From NCBI RefSeq assembly GCF_020099395.1, contig NZ_CP083590.1, forward strand, positions 4,650,001-4,714,000: DNA of 64,000 nucleotides, in the 5' to 3' direction. Shown here one piece after another: positions 54,576 to 62,659 of the stretch. The position numbers were made by a program, and so were the translations under genes. How positions within the stretch are numbered: position 1 is the first letter of the stretch; every line of letters begins with the position of its first letter. Origin of the DNA: Streptomyces mobaraensis (GTDB taxonomy: Bacteria; Actinomycetota; Actinomycetes; Streptomycetales; Streptomycetaceae). The notes beneath the pieces were generated by a model. That model saw only the letters and a program-made list of their open reading frames with translations. It had not been told where the DNA came from and ran no database searches.

Positions 54576-54809
54576 ATGGCGGGATTCCTCGACCGGGCCA
54601 AGGAACAGGCCCAGCAGGCGTTGCGGCAAGGCAAGCAGAAGGTCGACGAGGTGCAGGCCCAACGGGCGGGCGGCGAGCTGCTGAAGAAGCTCGGCGCCGC
54701 CTACTACGCCGAGCAGCGCGGCAAGGGCAGCGGCCAGGCGACCCAGGACGCCCTCAACGCCCTGGAAGCCCACATCGCCGTCCACGGCGACGGGTTCCTG
54801 CGCGGCTGA
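54576..54809 (+). CDS. Small helical conserved-type hypothetical protein
   Basis: A 77-residue protein. ATG at 54576 is preceded by a good CGGAGG site (54565-54570). The sequence is almost wholly helical and charged: FLDRAKEQAQQALRQGKQKV at the start resembles the amphipathic N-terminus of small stress- or cell-surface-associated actinobacterial proteins. GGELLKKLGAAYYAEQRGKG and a final ALEAHIAVHGDGFLR helix follow. No membrane span, no cysteines, no catalytic motif. Function is unknown. It stands alone between the LysR and CGNR genes; the 433 bp upstream hold only the doubtful remnant described separately. Confidence 0.75.
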   Translation: MAGFLDRAKEQAQQALRQGKQKVDEVQAQRAGGELLKKLGAAYYAEQRGKGSGQATQDALNALEAHIAVHGDGFLRG

Positions 54810-54970
54810 CGCCGGGGCGGAGGTCCGTCCGCGCGGCGGCCACCACGGTGGCGCGTCCGCCGGTCGTGGGGGTTCCGGCCGGGCGTCCGGCCGGGCACCC
54901 TGTGGGGTGGCGCATCTCTCCGCGCGGCGCAGCTCCGCACAGGGCTCCCCAGGGAAAAGGTGACAGGCAG

Positions 54971-55684
54971 ATGGCGGCGGCCTCCCACGACCTGCGGTTC
55001 GATTCCGGGCGGCTCTGCCTGGACCTGGTGGCCACCGGGGTGGGGCGGCCCGGCGACGGTCCGGGGGAGCGGCTTGGCAGCCCCGAGCGGCTGCGCGCCT
55101 GGCTGCTGGGCGCCCGGGTCGTACCGCCGGGCACGCCGCTGGAGGCCGTCGACGCCGGCTGGCTCGGGCGCTTCCACGCCCTGCGCCACCTGCTGCACCG
55201 CGTCGTCCGCGCGGAGGCCGTGGACGGTCCTGAGCACGCCGCCGAGGCGGATCTCGCGCAGGTCAACGCCCTCGCCGCCGAGCCCCCGCCCGCCCCGCGG
55301 GCTGTCCGGGGCGCGGACGGCGGTCTCGTCCGCGCCGTCGCCGCCCCGCCGGACTGCGCGGCGCTGGTGTCCCTGGTGGCCCGGGACGCGGTGGAGCTGC
55401 TCACCGATCCGGCCGTCCGTGGGCTGCTGCGGCAGTGCGAGGGCGAGAGCTGCACCCTTCTCTACCTGGACACCTCCCGGGGCCGGCGGCGCCGCTGGTG
55501 CTCCAGTGAGGTGTGCGGCAACCGGGAGCGCGTGGCCCGGCACCGCCGCCGGGCGATGAACGGCGAGGGAGTGCAAGACGGAGCGCGAGAAGGGGCGCGA
55601 GCGTCGGGCGGGGCCGCTGAGGCGTCCGCAACCGGGCCCGGCGGCGCGGACGTTAGGCCGTCACCGCACCCCGTCAAGCCATGA
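54971..55684 (+). CDS. CGNR zinc finger / ABATE domain protein
   Basis: A 237-residue probable transcription regulator. The N-terminal ABATE domain (about 1-165) opens DLRFDSGRLCLDLVATG and is thought to bind a small ligand. The C-terminal CGNR zinc finger is CEGESCTLLYLDTSRGRRRR, then WCSSEVCGNRERVARHRRR, with all four zinc ligands present. A 35-residue Gly/Ala-rich tail follows, unusual in length. ATG at 54971 has AAGGTGA about 10 nt upstream. CGNR proteins often sit near transporter or detoxification genes; here the neighbour is helD, with no obvious target. Confidence 0.9.
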   Translation: MAAASHDLRFDSGRLCLDLVATGVGRPGDGPGERLGSPERLRAWLLGARVVPPGTPLEAVDAGWLGRFHALRHLLHRVVRAEAVDGPEHAAEADLAQVNALAAEPPPAPRAVRGADGGLVRAVAAPPDCAALVSLVARDAVELLTDPAVRGLLRQCEGESCTLLYLDTSRGRRRRWCSSEVCGNRERVARHRRRAMNGEGVQDGAREGARASGGAAEASATGPGGADVRPSPHPVKP

Positions 55685-55781
55685 CCGACCGTGCCAAACC
55701 TCTCATGTCCTGACAGGTGCGCTAGGTACCCCTGTTCGCGTACGGTTGAAGGCTGCCCTACGCACACAGAAGGGGGCCTGG

Positions 55782-58139
55782 GTGGCCGCGCAGAACGCCA
55801 CACGCGCGCAGGTGGCGACGGATCCGCAGAACGCCGGGAACGGTGGGGGGACCACGCATCCGGACGGGATCCGTGACCGTGAGATCGGTGCCGAGCAGCA
55901 CCATCTGGACCGGGTGTACCGGCGCCTCGAGGAGAAGATCCACGAGGCCGAGTTCCTCATGGACGACGCCGCCAAGCGCGGCCAGGTGGGGACGCCGGGG
56001 GCGCTCGCCGAACGGGACGCCCAGGTGTTCCGCGCCGGGGTCCACCTCAACCGGCTGAACAGCGAGTTCGAGGACTTCCTCTTCGGCCGCATCGACCTGC
56101 TGCGCGGCAAGGACGGCAAGAAGGGGCCCGACGGCGCGTACACCTCGGTCGAGCCCGCCGACGACGCCGTCCGGGACGACCGGGCCGAGATCGCCGAGAC
56201 GCTGCACATCGGCCGCATCGGCGTCCTGGACGCCGACTACTCGCCGCTCGTCATCGACTGGCGGGCGCCCGCCGCCGCGCCCTTCTACCGGTCGACGCCG
56301 GTGGCGCCGGGCCGTGTGGTGCGCCGCCGGGTGATCCGTTCCAAGGGCCGCCGGGTGCTCGGCGTCGAGGACGACCTGCTCCGCCCGGAGCTGCGGGCGA
56401 CCCTGGACGGCGCCGCGCTGCCGGTGGTCGGCGACGGCGCCCTGATGGCCGCGCTCGGCCAGGCCCGCAGCCACACCATGAGGGACATCGTTTCTTCGAT
56501 CCAGGCCGAGCAGGACCTGGTGATCCGCGCCCCCGCCGCCTCGGTGACCGAGGTCGAGGGCGGCCCGGGCACCGGCAAGACCGCAGTGGCCCTGCACCGC
56601 GCCGCCTACCTGCTCTACCAGGACCGCAGACGCTACGCGGGCGGCATCCTGATCGTCTCGCCGACGCCGCTGCTCGTCGCCTACACCGAGGGTGTGCTGC
56701 CGTCGCTGGGCGAGGAGGGCCAGGTCGCCATCCGGGCCCTCGGTTCGCTGGTGGACGGCGCGGAGGCGGACACCTACGACGAGCCGGCCGTGGCCCGGAT
56801 CAAGGGCTCCTCGCGCATGCTCAAGGTGCTCCGCAAGGCCGTGCGCGGCGCCCTGGACGTGCCGCGCGGCGCGGCCGTCCCCGACCGGCTGCGCGTCGTC
56901 GCCTTCGGCGCCCGCGTCGAGCTGGGCGCCGAGGATCTGGACCGCATCCGGCAGTCCGTGCTCGGCGGCACGGCCCCCGTCAACCTGCTGCGCCCCCGCG
57001 CGCGCCGCCTGCTGCTGGACGCCCTGTGGTCCCGCGCCGGCGGCCCCAAGCGGTACACCGACCCGGAGATGGCCGCCGAGGCCCGCGCGGCGTTCGACGA
57101 GGACATCACCACCGAGGACGACTTCCTGTCCTTCCTGGCCGCCTGGTGGCCGGAGCTGGCACCCCGTCAGGTGCTGGCGCTGCTCGCCGACGAGCGGCGG
57201 CTCGGGCGCTGGGCCCGCCGGGTGCTCAACCCGCGTGAGGTGCGCCAGCTCGCCCGCTCGCTGGGCCGGCTGGACGCGGACGGCAAGGGTCCGCTCTCGG
57301 TGCACGACGTGGCGCTGCTGGATGAGCTGGAGACGCTGCTCGGCGCCCCGGCCCGGCCCCGGAAGCCCCGCGAGTACGACCCGCTCGACCAGCTCACCGG
57401 CCTGGAGGAGCTGATGCCCGAGCGGACGGAGAGCCGCCGCGAGCGAGCGGAGCGACTGGCGCAGGAGCGCCGCGACTACGCCCACGTCATCGTCGACGAG
57501 GCGCAGGACCTGACGCCGATGCAGTGGCGGATGGTCGGCCGCCGGGGCCGCCACGCCACCTGGACGATCGTCGGCGACGCGGCCCAGTCGTCCTGGTCCG
57601 ACCCGGACGAGGCCGCCGCGGCCCGGGACGAGGCGCTGGGCACCCGCCCCCGCCGCCGCTTCCGGCTCACCGTGAACTACCGCAACCCGGCCGAGATCGC
57701 CGAACTGGCGTCGAAGGTGCTGGCGCTGGCCATGCCGGGGATGGAGTCCCCGTCCGCCGTCCGCTCCACGGGCGTCGAGCCGCGCTTCGCGGTCGCCGGC
57801 CGGGACCTCGCCGCGTCCGTCCGCGCGGAGGCGGAGCACCTGCTGGCCGAGGTGGACGGGACGGTCGGTGTCGTCGTGCCCATGGGCCGACGGACCGAGG
57901 CGCGGGCCTGGCTGGCCGGTCTCGGCGACCGGGTGGTGGCGCTGGGCAGCCTGGAGGCCAAGGGCCTGGAGTACGACGCGACGGTCGTCGTCACACCGGC
58001 CGAGATCGCCGACGAGTCCCCGGCCGGGCTGCGCGTCCTGTACGTCGCCCTGACCCGGGCCACGCAGCGGCTGACGGTGCTGGCGGGGGAGCGGGACGAG
58101 CCGGACGCGGACGGGGTGCCGGACCTGCTGCGGGACTGA
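55782..58139 (+). CDS. helD: HelD-like RNA polymerase recycling ATPase (UvrD-like superfamily 1)
   Basis: A 785-residue SF1 protein. The N-terminal coiled-coil (IGAEQHHLDRVYRRLEEKIH onwards) corresponds to the arm that enters the RNA polymerase secondary channel in HelD. Walker A is GGPGTGKT at 260-267. Later helicase blocks are HVIVDEAQDLTPMQWRM, TVNYRNPAEIAEL and a final VLYVALTRATQRLTVLAG. HelD removes stalled polymerase from DNA; the HelR branch also gives rifampicin tolerance. The HelR-associated rifampicin element was looked for upstream and not found, so I favour the general HelD type. GTG at 55782 follows AGGGGG; an upstream TTG (55746) in frame is less likely. A -10-like TACGGT lies at 55741-55746. 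Confidence 0.92.
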   Translation: MAAQNATRAQVATDPQNAGNGGGTTHPDGIRDREIGAEQHHLDRVYRRLEEKIHEAEFLMDDAAKRGQVGTPGALAERDAQVFRAGVHLNRLNSEFEDFLFGRIDLLRGKDGKKGPDGAYTSVEPADDAVRDDRAEIAETLHIGRIGVLDADYSPLVIDWRAPAAAPFYRSTPVAPGRVVRRRVIRSKGRRVLGVEDDLLRPELRATLDGAALPVVGDGALMAALGQARSHTMRDIVSSIQAEQDLVIRAPAASVTEVEGGPGTGKTAVALHRAAYLLYQDRRRYAGGILIVSPTPLLVAYTEGVLPSLGEEGQVAIRALGSLVDGAEADTYDEPAVARIKGSSRMLKVLRKAVRGALDVPRGAAVPDRLRVVAFGARVELGAEDLDRIRQSVLGGTAPVNLLRPRARRLLLDALWSRAGGPKRYTDPEMAAEARAAFDEDITTEDDFLSFLAAWWPELAPRQVLALLADERRLGRWARRVLNPREVRQLARSLGRLDADGKGPLSVHDVALLDELETLLGAPARPRKPREYDPLDQLTGLEELMPERTESRRERAERLAQERRDYAHVIVDEAQDLTPMQWRMVGRRGRHATWTIVGDAAQSSWSDPDEAAAARDEALGTRPRRRFRLTVNYRNPAEIAELASKVLALAMPGMESPSAVRSTGVEPRFAVAGRDLAASVRAEAEHLLAEVDGTVGVVVPMGRRTEARAWLAGLGDRVVALGSLEAKGLEYDATVVVTPAEIADESPAGLRVLYVALTRATQRLTVLAGERDEPDADGVPDLLRD

Positions 58140-58233
58140 GCCGTCCGGGGCTCCGGGGGCGCGGGTGCCTGAAGTGCCGTACGCCGCCCGGATGGTCGTC
58201 CGGCCGGTTCCGGCGGAACTCCCGGTACCGGGA

Positions 58234-58261
58234 ATGACTTCCGGGAGGCGTTTGTTAGCCT
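58234..58261 (+). promoter_or_regulatory. Promoter of the small RNA gene
   Basis: ATGACT (58234-58239), 16-bp spacer, TAGCCT (58256-58261): one mismatch to TTGACT and a good TAGNNT -10 for HrdB. The expected start, about 7 nt downstream, falls exactly at the 5' arm of a closing stem. Confidence 0.6.
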
Positions 58262-58267
58262 GAATAC

Positions 58268-58414
58268 GGCACCGGCTCGATCCAAGCCCCCGGGCCCAAC
58301 CTTAGTCGCTTCGAGCGACCACTTGCCGCGAGGCGAGCATGGCGGGTCGGTGCCGCTGAACCTTCCGCGAACGGGCGGTTCCCTCCGAAGACTCCGGAGG
58401 GAACCGCCCGTTCG
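58268..58414 (+). ncRNA. Candidate structured small RNA with intrinsic terminator
   Basis: The segment of about 147 nt has its own promoter and no open frame with coding character. Its 5' end CGGCACCG (58267-58274) is perfectly complementary to CGGTGCCG (58348-58355), closing an internal domain that contains a GTCGCT-TCG-AGCGAC hairpin (58305-58319). It ends in a perfect 20-bp terminator stem (58368-58387 with 58395-58414, 7-nt loop). Promoter, closed structure and terminator line up. I recall small RNAs named after the neighbouring S. coelicolor gene SCO2952 (scr2952), but identity is not verified. Alternative: a terminating leader for the malic enzyme gene 290 nt downstream. Confidence 0.65.
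58368..58414 (+). terminator. 20-bp terminator stem
   Basis: A perfect 20-bp inverted repeat around AAGACTC. It ends the candidate small RNA and separates helD from the malic enzyme gene. Confidence 0.9.
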
Positions 58415-58704
58415 TCTTCGGTCGTGTTCAGTCGTGTCCGGTCCCGTCCGCGCGGGCTTTGCCTGCGGTTTAACGGGGGCGGCGCATGATGGGAAGACGG
58501 GGATCCGCCCAGGTGGGCGGCCCCGAGCGCGCTCAGGGCGCTCTCATATGGTGAAACCCACCTTCCGGAAAGCCGGTGCTGGTTACCGTCTACCGGCCGG
58601 TAGGTGCGACGATCGGATGTCGCCCGGCGGGGGACGGCCCCCGGCCGGACCGCACGCCCGGGCGCGCGGAACAACGCAATCAGCGAAAGCAGGGGAAAGC
58701 GGCC
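58415..58704 (+). promoter_or_regulatory. Upstream region of malic enzyme gene with 14-bp palindrome
   Basis: No gene. A perfect palindrome CTACCGG-CCGGTAG lies at 58590-58603, about 100 bp before the ATG, and is the best operator candidate. TTCCGGAA (58563-58570) is a second, shorter palindrome. The ribosome site AGGGGAAAG is at 58691-58699. Confidence 0.4.
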
Positions 58705-60138
58705 ATGGCAACGGCGCCTAGCGTCTCGTACTCGATGACGGTCCGACTGGAGGTGCCCGCCGGCGGTACCGCGGTCAGCCAGCTCACCACGGCCGTGGAG
58801 TCCTCCGGCGGATCGGTGACCGGCCTGGACGTCACCGCCTCCGGCCACGAGAAGCTGCGGATCGACGTCACCGTCGCCGCGACGTCCACCGCCCACGCCG
58901 ACGAGATCGTGCAGAAGCTGCGCGGCATCGAGGGCGTCAGCGTCGGCAAGGTCTCCGACCGGACCTTCCTGATGCACCTCGGCGGCAAGATCGAGATGGC
59001 TTCCAAGCACCCCATCCGCAACCGCGACGACCTCTCCATGGTCTACACGCCGGGCGTCGCCCGCGTCTGCATGGCCATCGCCGAGAACCCCGAGGACGCC
59101 CGCCGCCTCACCATCAAGCGCAACTCCGTCGCGGTGGTCACCGACGGCTCCGCGGTGCTCGGACTGGGCAACATCGGCCCCAAGGCCGCGCTGCCCGTCA
59201 TGGAGGGCAAGGCGGCCCTCTTCAAGCGCTTCGCCGGCATCGACGCCTGGCCGATCTGCCTGGACACCCAGGACTCCGACGCCATCGTCGAGATCGTCAA
59301 GGCCATCGCCCCCGGCTTCGCGGGCATCAACCTGGAGGACATCTCCGCGCCCCGCTGCTTCGAGATCGAGGCCCGGCTGCGCGAGGCCCTCGACATCCCG
59401 GTCTTCCACGACGACCAGCACGGCACCGCCATCGTCGTGCTCGCCGCCCTCACCAACGCGCTCCGCGTGGTCGAGAAGTCCATCGGCGACGTACGGGTCG
59501 TCATGTCCGGCGCCGGCGCGGCCGGTACGGCCATCCTCAAGCTGCTGATCGCCGCCGGCGTCAAGCACGCCGTCGTCGCCGACATCCACGGCGTCGTCCA
59601 CGCCGACCGCGAGGACCTGGTCTCCGCCGACCCGGGCTCGGCGCTGCGCTGGATCGCCGACAACACCAACCCCGAGGGCATCACCGGGACGCTCAAGGAG
59701 GCCGTGCGCGGCGCCGACGTCTTCATCGGCGTCTCCGCCCCCAACGTCCTCGGCGCCGAGGACGTGGCCGCCATGGCCGACGGCGCGATCGTCTTCGCGC
59801 TCGCCAACCCCGACCCCGAGGTCGACCCGGCGATCGCCCGCCAGACGGCCGCCGTGGTCGCCACGGGCCGCTCGGACTTCCCCAACCAGATCAACAACGT
59901 GCTGGTCTTCCCGGGCGTCTTCCGCGGCCTCCTGGACGCCCAGTCGCGCACCGTGAACACCGAGATGATGCTGGCCGCCGCCGGCGCCCTCGCCGACGTC
60001 GTCGCCGAGGACGAGCTGAACGCGAACTACATCATCCCCAGCGTCTTCAACGAGAAGGTCGCGGGCGCGGTCGCCGGAGCCGTCCGCGAGGCCGCCAAGG
60101 CCGCCGGAGTGGCTGTGACGGCCGCCACGACGGCCTGA
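58705..60138 (+). CDS. NAD(P)-dependent malic enzyme with N-terminal ACT domain
   Basis: A 477-residue malic enzyme that decarboxylates L-malate to pyruvate, linking the TCA cycle to gluconeogenesis and lipid precursors. Residues 1-85 are an ACT domain (YSMTVRLEVPAGGTAVSQL), likely an allosteric site and typical of the actinobacterial form. The catalytic core has Tyr114 (MVYTPGVARVC), Lys169 (MEGKAALFKRF), the metal site NLEDISAPRCFEIE and FHDDQHGTA, and a Rossmann VVMSGAGAAGTAIL. S. coelicolor SCO2951, as I recall, is the NAD-dependent isoform and this matches by position. The ATG at 58705 is well placed behind AGGGGAAAG. Confidence 0.95.
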   Translation: MATAPSVSYSMTVRLEVPAGGTAVSQLTTAVESSGGSVTGLDVTASGHEKLRIDVTVAATSTAHADEIVQKLRGIEGVSVGKVSDRTFLMHLGGKIEMASKHPIRNRDDLSMVYTPGVARVCMAIAENPEDARRLTIKRNSVAVVTDGSAVLGLGNIGPKAALPVMEGKAALFKRFAGIDAWPICLDTQDSDAIVEIVKAIAPGFAGINLEDISAPRCFEIEARLREALDIPVFHDDQHGTAIVVLAALTNALRVVEKSIGDVRVVMSGAGAAGTAILKLLIAAGVKHAVVADIHGVVHADREDLVSADPGSALRWIADNTNPEGITGTLKEAVRGADVFIGVSAPNVLGAEDVAAMADGAIVFALANPDPEVDPAIARQTAAVVATGRSDFPNQINNVLVFPGVFRGLLDAQSRTVNTEMMLAAAGALADVVAEDELNANYIIPSVFNEKVAGAVAGAVREAAKAAGVAVTAATTA

Positions 60139-60440
60139 CCACGGCGCGTCGCGTGACGCGGCGCTCCTACGGCCCCCATAGGGTGTCGGGCAGTGAACGG
60201 GCCGCGGAAACGCGGCCCCCTCCGAGGCTGTGGCGCTTTCCGTGTGACTCTCCAGGGTGCCGGATTGGCTTTCCCACCACTGGTGGGGGCAGGATGCTCC
60301 CCCGAGGACTCCGTCCAGGGGGCACCCCCCGGGGCGCGAGGGATCTAGTGGCGGACCCGGGTCCGGGGACTGTCCGAGGGCCCTGGCAGCATCGGCTTCG
60401 ATCTCACGCCTCATTGGCAAGAAAGACACGGGAGTACAAC
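60139..60440. promoter_or_regulatory. Intergenic region, malic enzyme to hupA
   Basis: A GAAA-tetraloop hairpin (GGGCCGCG/CGCGGCCC, 60199-60218) probably ends the malic enzyme transcript. A 15-bp palindrome CCCACCA-C-TGGTGGG lies at 60273-60287, about 155 bp before hupA, as a possible operator. No -10/-35 pair can be assigned with confidence. Confidence 0.5.
60199..60218 (+). terminator. GNRA-loop hairpin after malic enzyme gene
   Basis: An 8-bp GC stem closed by a GAAA loop, 61 bp after the stop. No T-tract. Confidence 0.55.
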
Positions 60441-60722
60441 ATGAACCGCAGTGAGCTGGTGGCCGCTCTGGCCGACCGTGCCGAGGTGACCCGCAAGGAC
60501 GCCGACGCCGTTCTGGCCGCCCTCGCCGAGACCGTCGGTGAGGTCGTCGCCAAGGGCGACGAGAAGGTGACCATCCCCGGCTTCCTGACCTTCGAGCGCA
60601 CCCACCGTGCCGCTCGCACCGCCCGTAACCCGCAGACGGGCGAGCCGATCCAGATCGCTGCCGGTTACAGCGTGAAGGTCTCCGCGGGCTCCAAGCTCAA
60701 GGAAGCCGCGAAGGGCAAGTAA
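60441..60722 (+). CDS. hupA: DNA-binding protein HU (short form)
   Basis: A 93-residue HU with all typical blocks: MNRSELVAALADRAEVTRKD dimerisation helices, VTIPGFLTFERTHRAARTARNPQTG beta-arm start and the KVSAGSKLKEAAKGK end. It lacks the Lys/Ala-rich C-terminal tail of HupS, so it is the vegetative HupA type. It binds and bends DNA in the nucleoid. ATG at 60441 has GGGAG about 8 nt upstream. Monocistronic, bounded by hairpins on both sides. Confidence 0.97.
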   Translation: MNRSELVAALADRAEVTRKDADAVLAALAETVGEVVAKGDEKVTIPGFLTFERTHRAARTARNPQTGEPIQIAAGYSVKVSAGSKLKEAAKGK

Positions 60723-60738
60723 GCCTTCGGACGCCGGA

Positions 60739-60775
60739 GGGCGGCCGTTCCCCGGGCGGGGGCGGCCGCCCTTTC
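60739..60775 (+). terminator. Terminator after hupA
   Basis: AGGGCGGCCG (60739-60748) pairs with CGGCCGCCCT (60764-60773), 15-nt loop, followed by TT. Confidence 0.75.
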
Positions 60776-60848
60776 GCGTGCGCGGCGCCTGCGGCGGGCT
60801 GTGCCCCGGTCCCTCCCCCAGAGGGGGTACCCCCACCTTCGCCGCTTC

Positions 60849-60986
60849 CTGGGGCTGCGCCCCAGACCCCCTTATCGCGGCTTCGCCGCTTGTCCTCAAA
60901 CGCCGGACGGGCTGATATTCCAGCCCGTCCGGCGTTTGAGGACAGCGCCCGCAGGGCGCTTCGGGGGTGCGGGGGCGCAGCCCCCG
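60849..60986. repeat. Cluster of inverted repeats, dispersed Streptomyces intergenic type
   Basis: Four hairpins lie in 138 bp: CTGGGGC-TGC-GCCCCAG at 60849-60865; a perfect 24-bp stem at 60891-60914 with 60921-60944; GCGCCC-GCA-GGGCGC at 60945-60959; and CGGGGGC-GCA-GCCCCCG at 60970-60986. The TGTCCTCAAACGCCGGACGGGCT arm is a sequence I recall recurring in many Streptomyces intergenic regions between convergent genes. Here it separates hupA from murA and probably terminates both transcripts. Confidence 0.85.
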
Positions 60987-61052
60987 CGAGAAACGGGAAG
61001 GGGCGGGACAGGGGCACCCCCCCCCCGCCCCGCCCCCACGGCGGACAACCCG

Positions 61053-62387
61053 TCAGGCCCCCTGCGGAAGCTCCACGTTCGCACCGAGATCCTGCAGCTT
61101 CTGCATGAAGTTCTCGTACCCGCGGTTGATCAGGTCGATCCCGTGCACCCGCGACGTCCCGTCCGCCGCCAGAGCCGCGATCAGGTAGGAGAAGCCACCC
61201 CGCAGGTCGGGGATGACCAGGTCGGCGCCCTGCAGCTTCGTCGGGCCGGAGACGACCGCCGAGTGGAGGAAGTTCCGCTGGCCGAAGCGGCAGGCGGAGC
61301 CGCCGAGGCACTCGCGGTAGAGCTGGATGTGGGCGCCCATCTGGTTGAGGGCGGAGGTGAAGCCCAGCCGGGACTCGTAGACCGTCTCGTGGACGATGGA
61401 GAGGCCGGACGCCTGGGTCAGGGCGACGACGAGCGGCTGCTGCCAGTCGGTCTGGAAGCCGGGGTGGACGTCCGTCTCCAGCGCTATGGCGTTGAGCTCG
61501 CCGCCGGGGTGCCAGAAGCGGATGCCCTCGTCGTCGATCTCGAAGGCGCCGCCGACCTTGCGGTAGGTGTTGAGGAAGGTCATCATCTCGCGCTGGCTGG
61601 CGCCGCGGACGTAGATGTTGCCCTTGGTGGCGAGCGCCGCGCTCGCCCAGGAGGCGGACTCCAGGCGGTCGGGGAGCGCGCGGTGGTTGTAGCCGCCGAG
61701 CGAGTCGACACCGGTGATCCGGATCGTCCGGTCGGTGTCCATGGAGATGATCGCGCCCATCTTCTGCAGCACGCAGATGAGGTCCTCGATCTCGGGCTCC
61801 ACGGCCGCGTTGGACAGGACGGTGACGCCCTCCGCCAGCACGGCGGTCAGCAGCACCTGCTCGGTCGCGCCGACCGACGGGTACGGCAGCTGGATCTTGG
61901 TGCCGCGCAGCCGCTGCGGGGCCTCCAGGTACTGCCCGCCCTCGCGCTTCTCGATGGTGGCGCCGAACTGGCGCAGCACCTCGAAGTGGAAGTCGATGGG
62001 CCGGCCGCCGATGTCGCAGCCGCCCAGGCCCGGGATGAAGGCGTGGCCGAGGCGGTGCAGCAGGGGGCCGCAGAAGAGGATCGGGATGCGCGAGGAGCCG
62101 GCGTGCGCGTCGATGTCGGCGACGTTCGCGCTCTCCACGTGCGAGGGGTCGAGAACCAGCTCGCCCGGCTCGTCGCCGGGGCGCACGGTCACGCCGTGCA
62201 GCTGCAGCAGACCGCGGACGACCCGTACGTCACGGATGTCGGGGACGTTGCGCAGGCGGCTGGGACCGCTGCCGAGCAGGGCGGCGACCATGGCCTTCGG
62301 CACAAGGTTCTTCGCACCGCGGACACGGATCTCGCCCTCGAGCGGGGTACCGCCGTGGACAAGCAGGACATCGTCAGGGCCGGTCAT
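61053..62387 (-). CDS. murA: UDP-N-acetylglucosamine 1-carboxyvinyltransferase
   Basis: A 444-residue EPT-fold enzyme for the first committed step of peptidoglycan synthesis, transferring enolpyruvate from PEP to UDP-GlcNAc in the cytoplasm. Lys26 lies in VRGAKN and the PEP-binding Cys124 in GGCDIGGRPIDFH. This Cys is the fosfomycin target residue, so unlike mycobacterial MurA (Asp here) the enzyme should be fosfomycin-sensitive. The stretch before it, SSRIPILFCGPLLHRLG, departs from the canonical RASILVLGPLLAR type. Streptomyces carry two murA genes; this one, beside hupA and yqgE, matches SCO2949 by position. ATG at 62387; the mRNA ends in the hairpin cluster shared with hupA. Confidence 0.95.
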   Translation of the reverse strand: MTGPDDVLLVHGGTPLEGEIRVRGAKNLVPKAMVAALLGSGPSRLRNVPDIRDVRVVRGLLQLHGVTVRPGDEPGELVLDPSHVESANVADIDAHAGSSRIPILFCGPLLHRLGHAFIPGLGGCDIGGRPIDFHFEVLRQFGATIEKREGGQYLEAPQRLRGTKIQLPYPSVGATEQVLLTAVLAEGVTVLSNAAVEPEIEDLICVLQKMGAIISMDTDRTIRITGVDSLGGYNHRALPDRLESASWASAALATKGNIYVRGASQREMMTFLNTYRKVGGAFEIDDEGIRFWHPGGELNAIALETDVHPGFQTDWQQPLVVALTQASGLSIVHETVYESRLGFTSALNQMGAHIQLYRECLGGSACRFGQRNFLHSAVVSGPTKLQGADLVIPDLRGGFSYLIAALAADGTSRVHGIDLINRGYENFMQKLQDLGANVELPQGA

Positions 62388-62659
62388 GGATCTCGCGTTC
62401 CTGGAGTTGGGCAGGGGGCAAGAAGAAAGGGTAATGCGACCGGAGGGGCCCGATGCCGCCCTGAGGGGGGCCTTGGCACGTCATGGGTTTGTCACAACAC
62501 GCTGCGTTAACGGAGTGGTCGCTACCGGTTATCGCCGGACGCCTGTAAGGAGCGCCTTCCGGCGCGCCCCCTCCGTCGTGCTCCGGAACGCTTCGTACCG
62601 GCCGGTTTTTCGTCCCTTTCGGGGGCTCCCGCGGGCCCGGAATGCGGGATCATGTCGCC

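Noticed and set aside
55010..55030. tRNA T-arm-like GGTTCGATTCC in the CGNR gene
   Set aside because: No acceptor stem or anticodon arm around it, and it lies in a good coding frame.
55690..55781. Rifampicin-associated element upstream of helD
   Set aside because: No GGGGCTTGC-type inverted repeat is present, so HelR-type control is not supported.
58268..58414. c-di-AMP (ydaO) or 6C RNA identity for the structured RNA
   Set aside because: The conserved ydaO sequence blocks and the paired C6 loops of 6C RNAs could not be found; left as an unnamed RNA.
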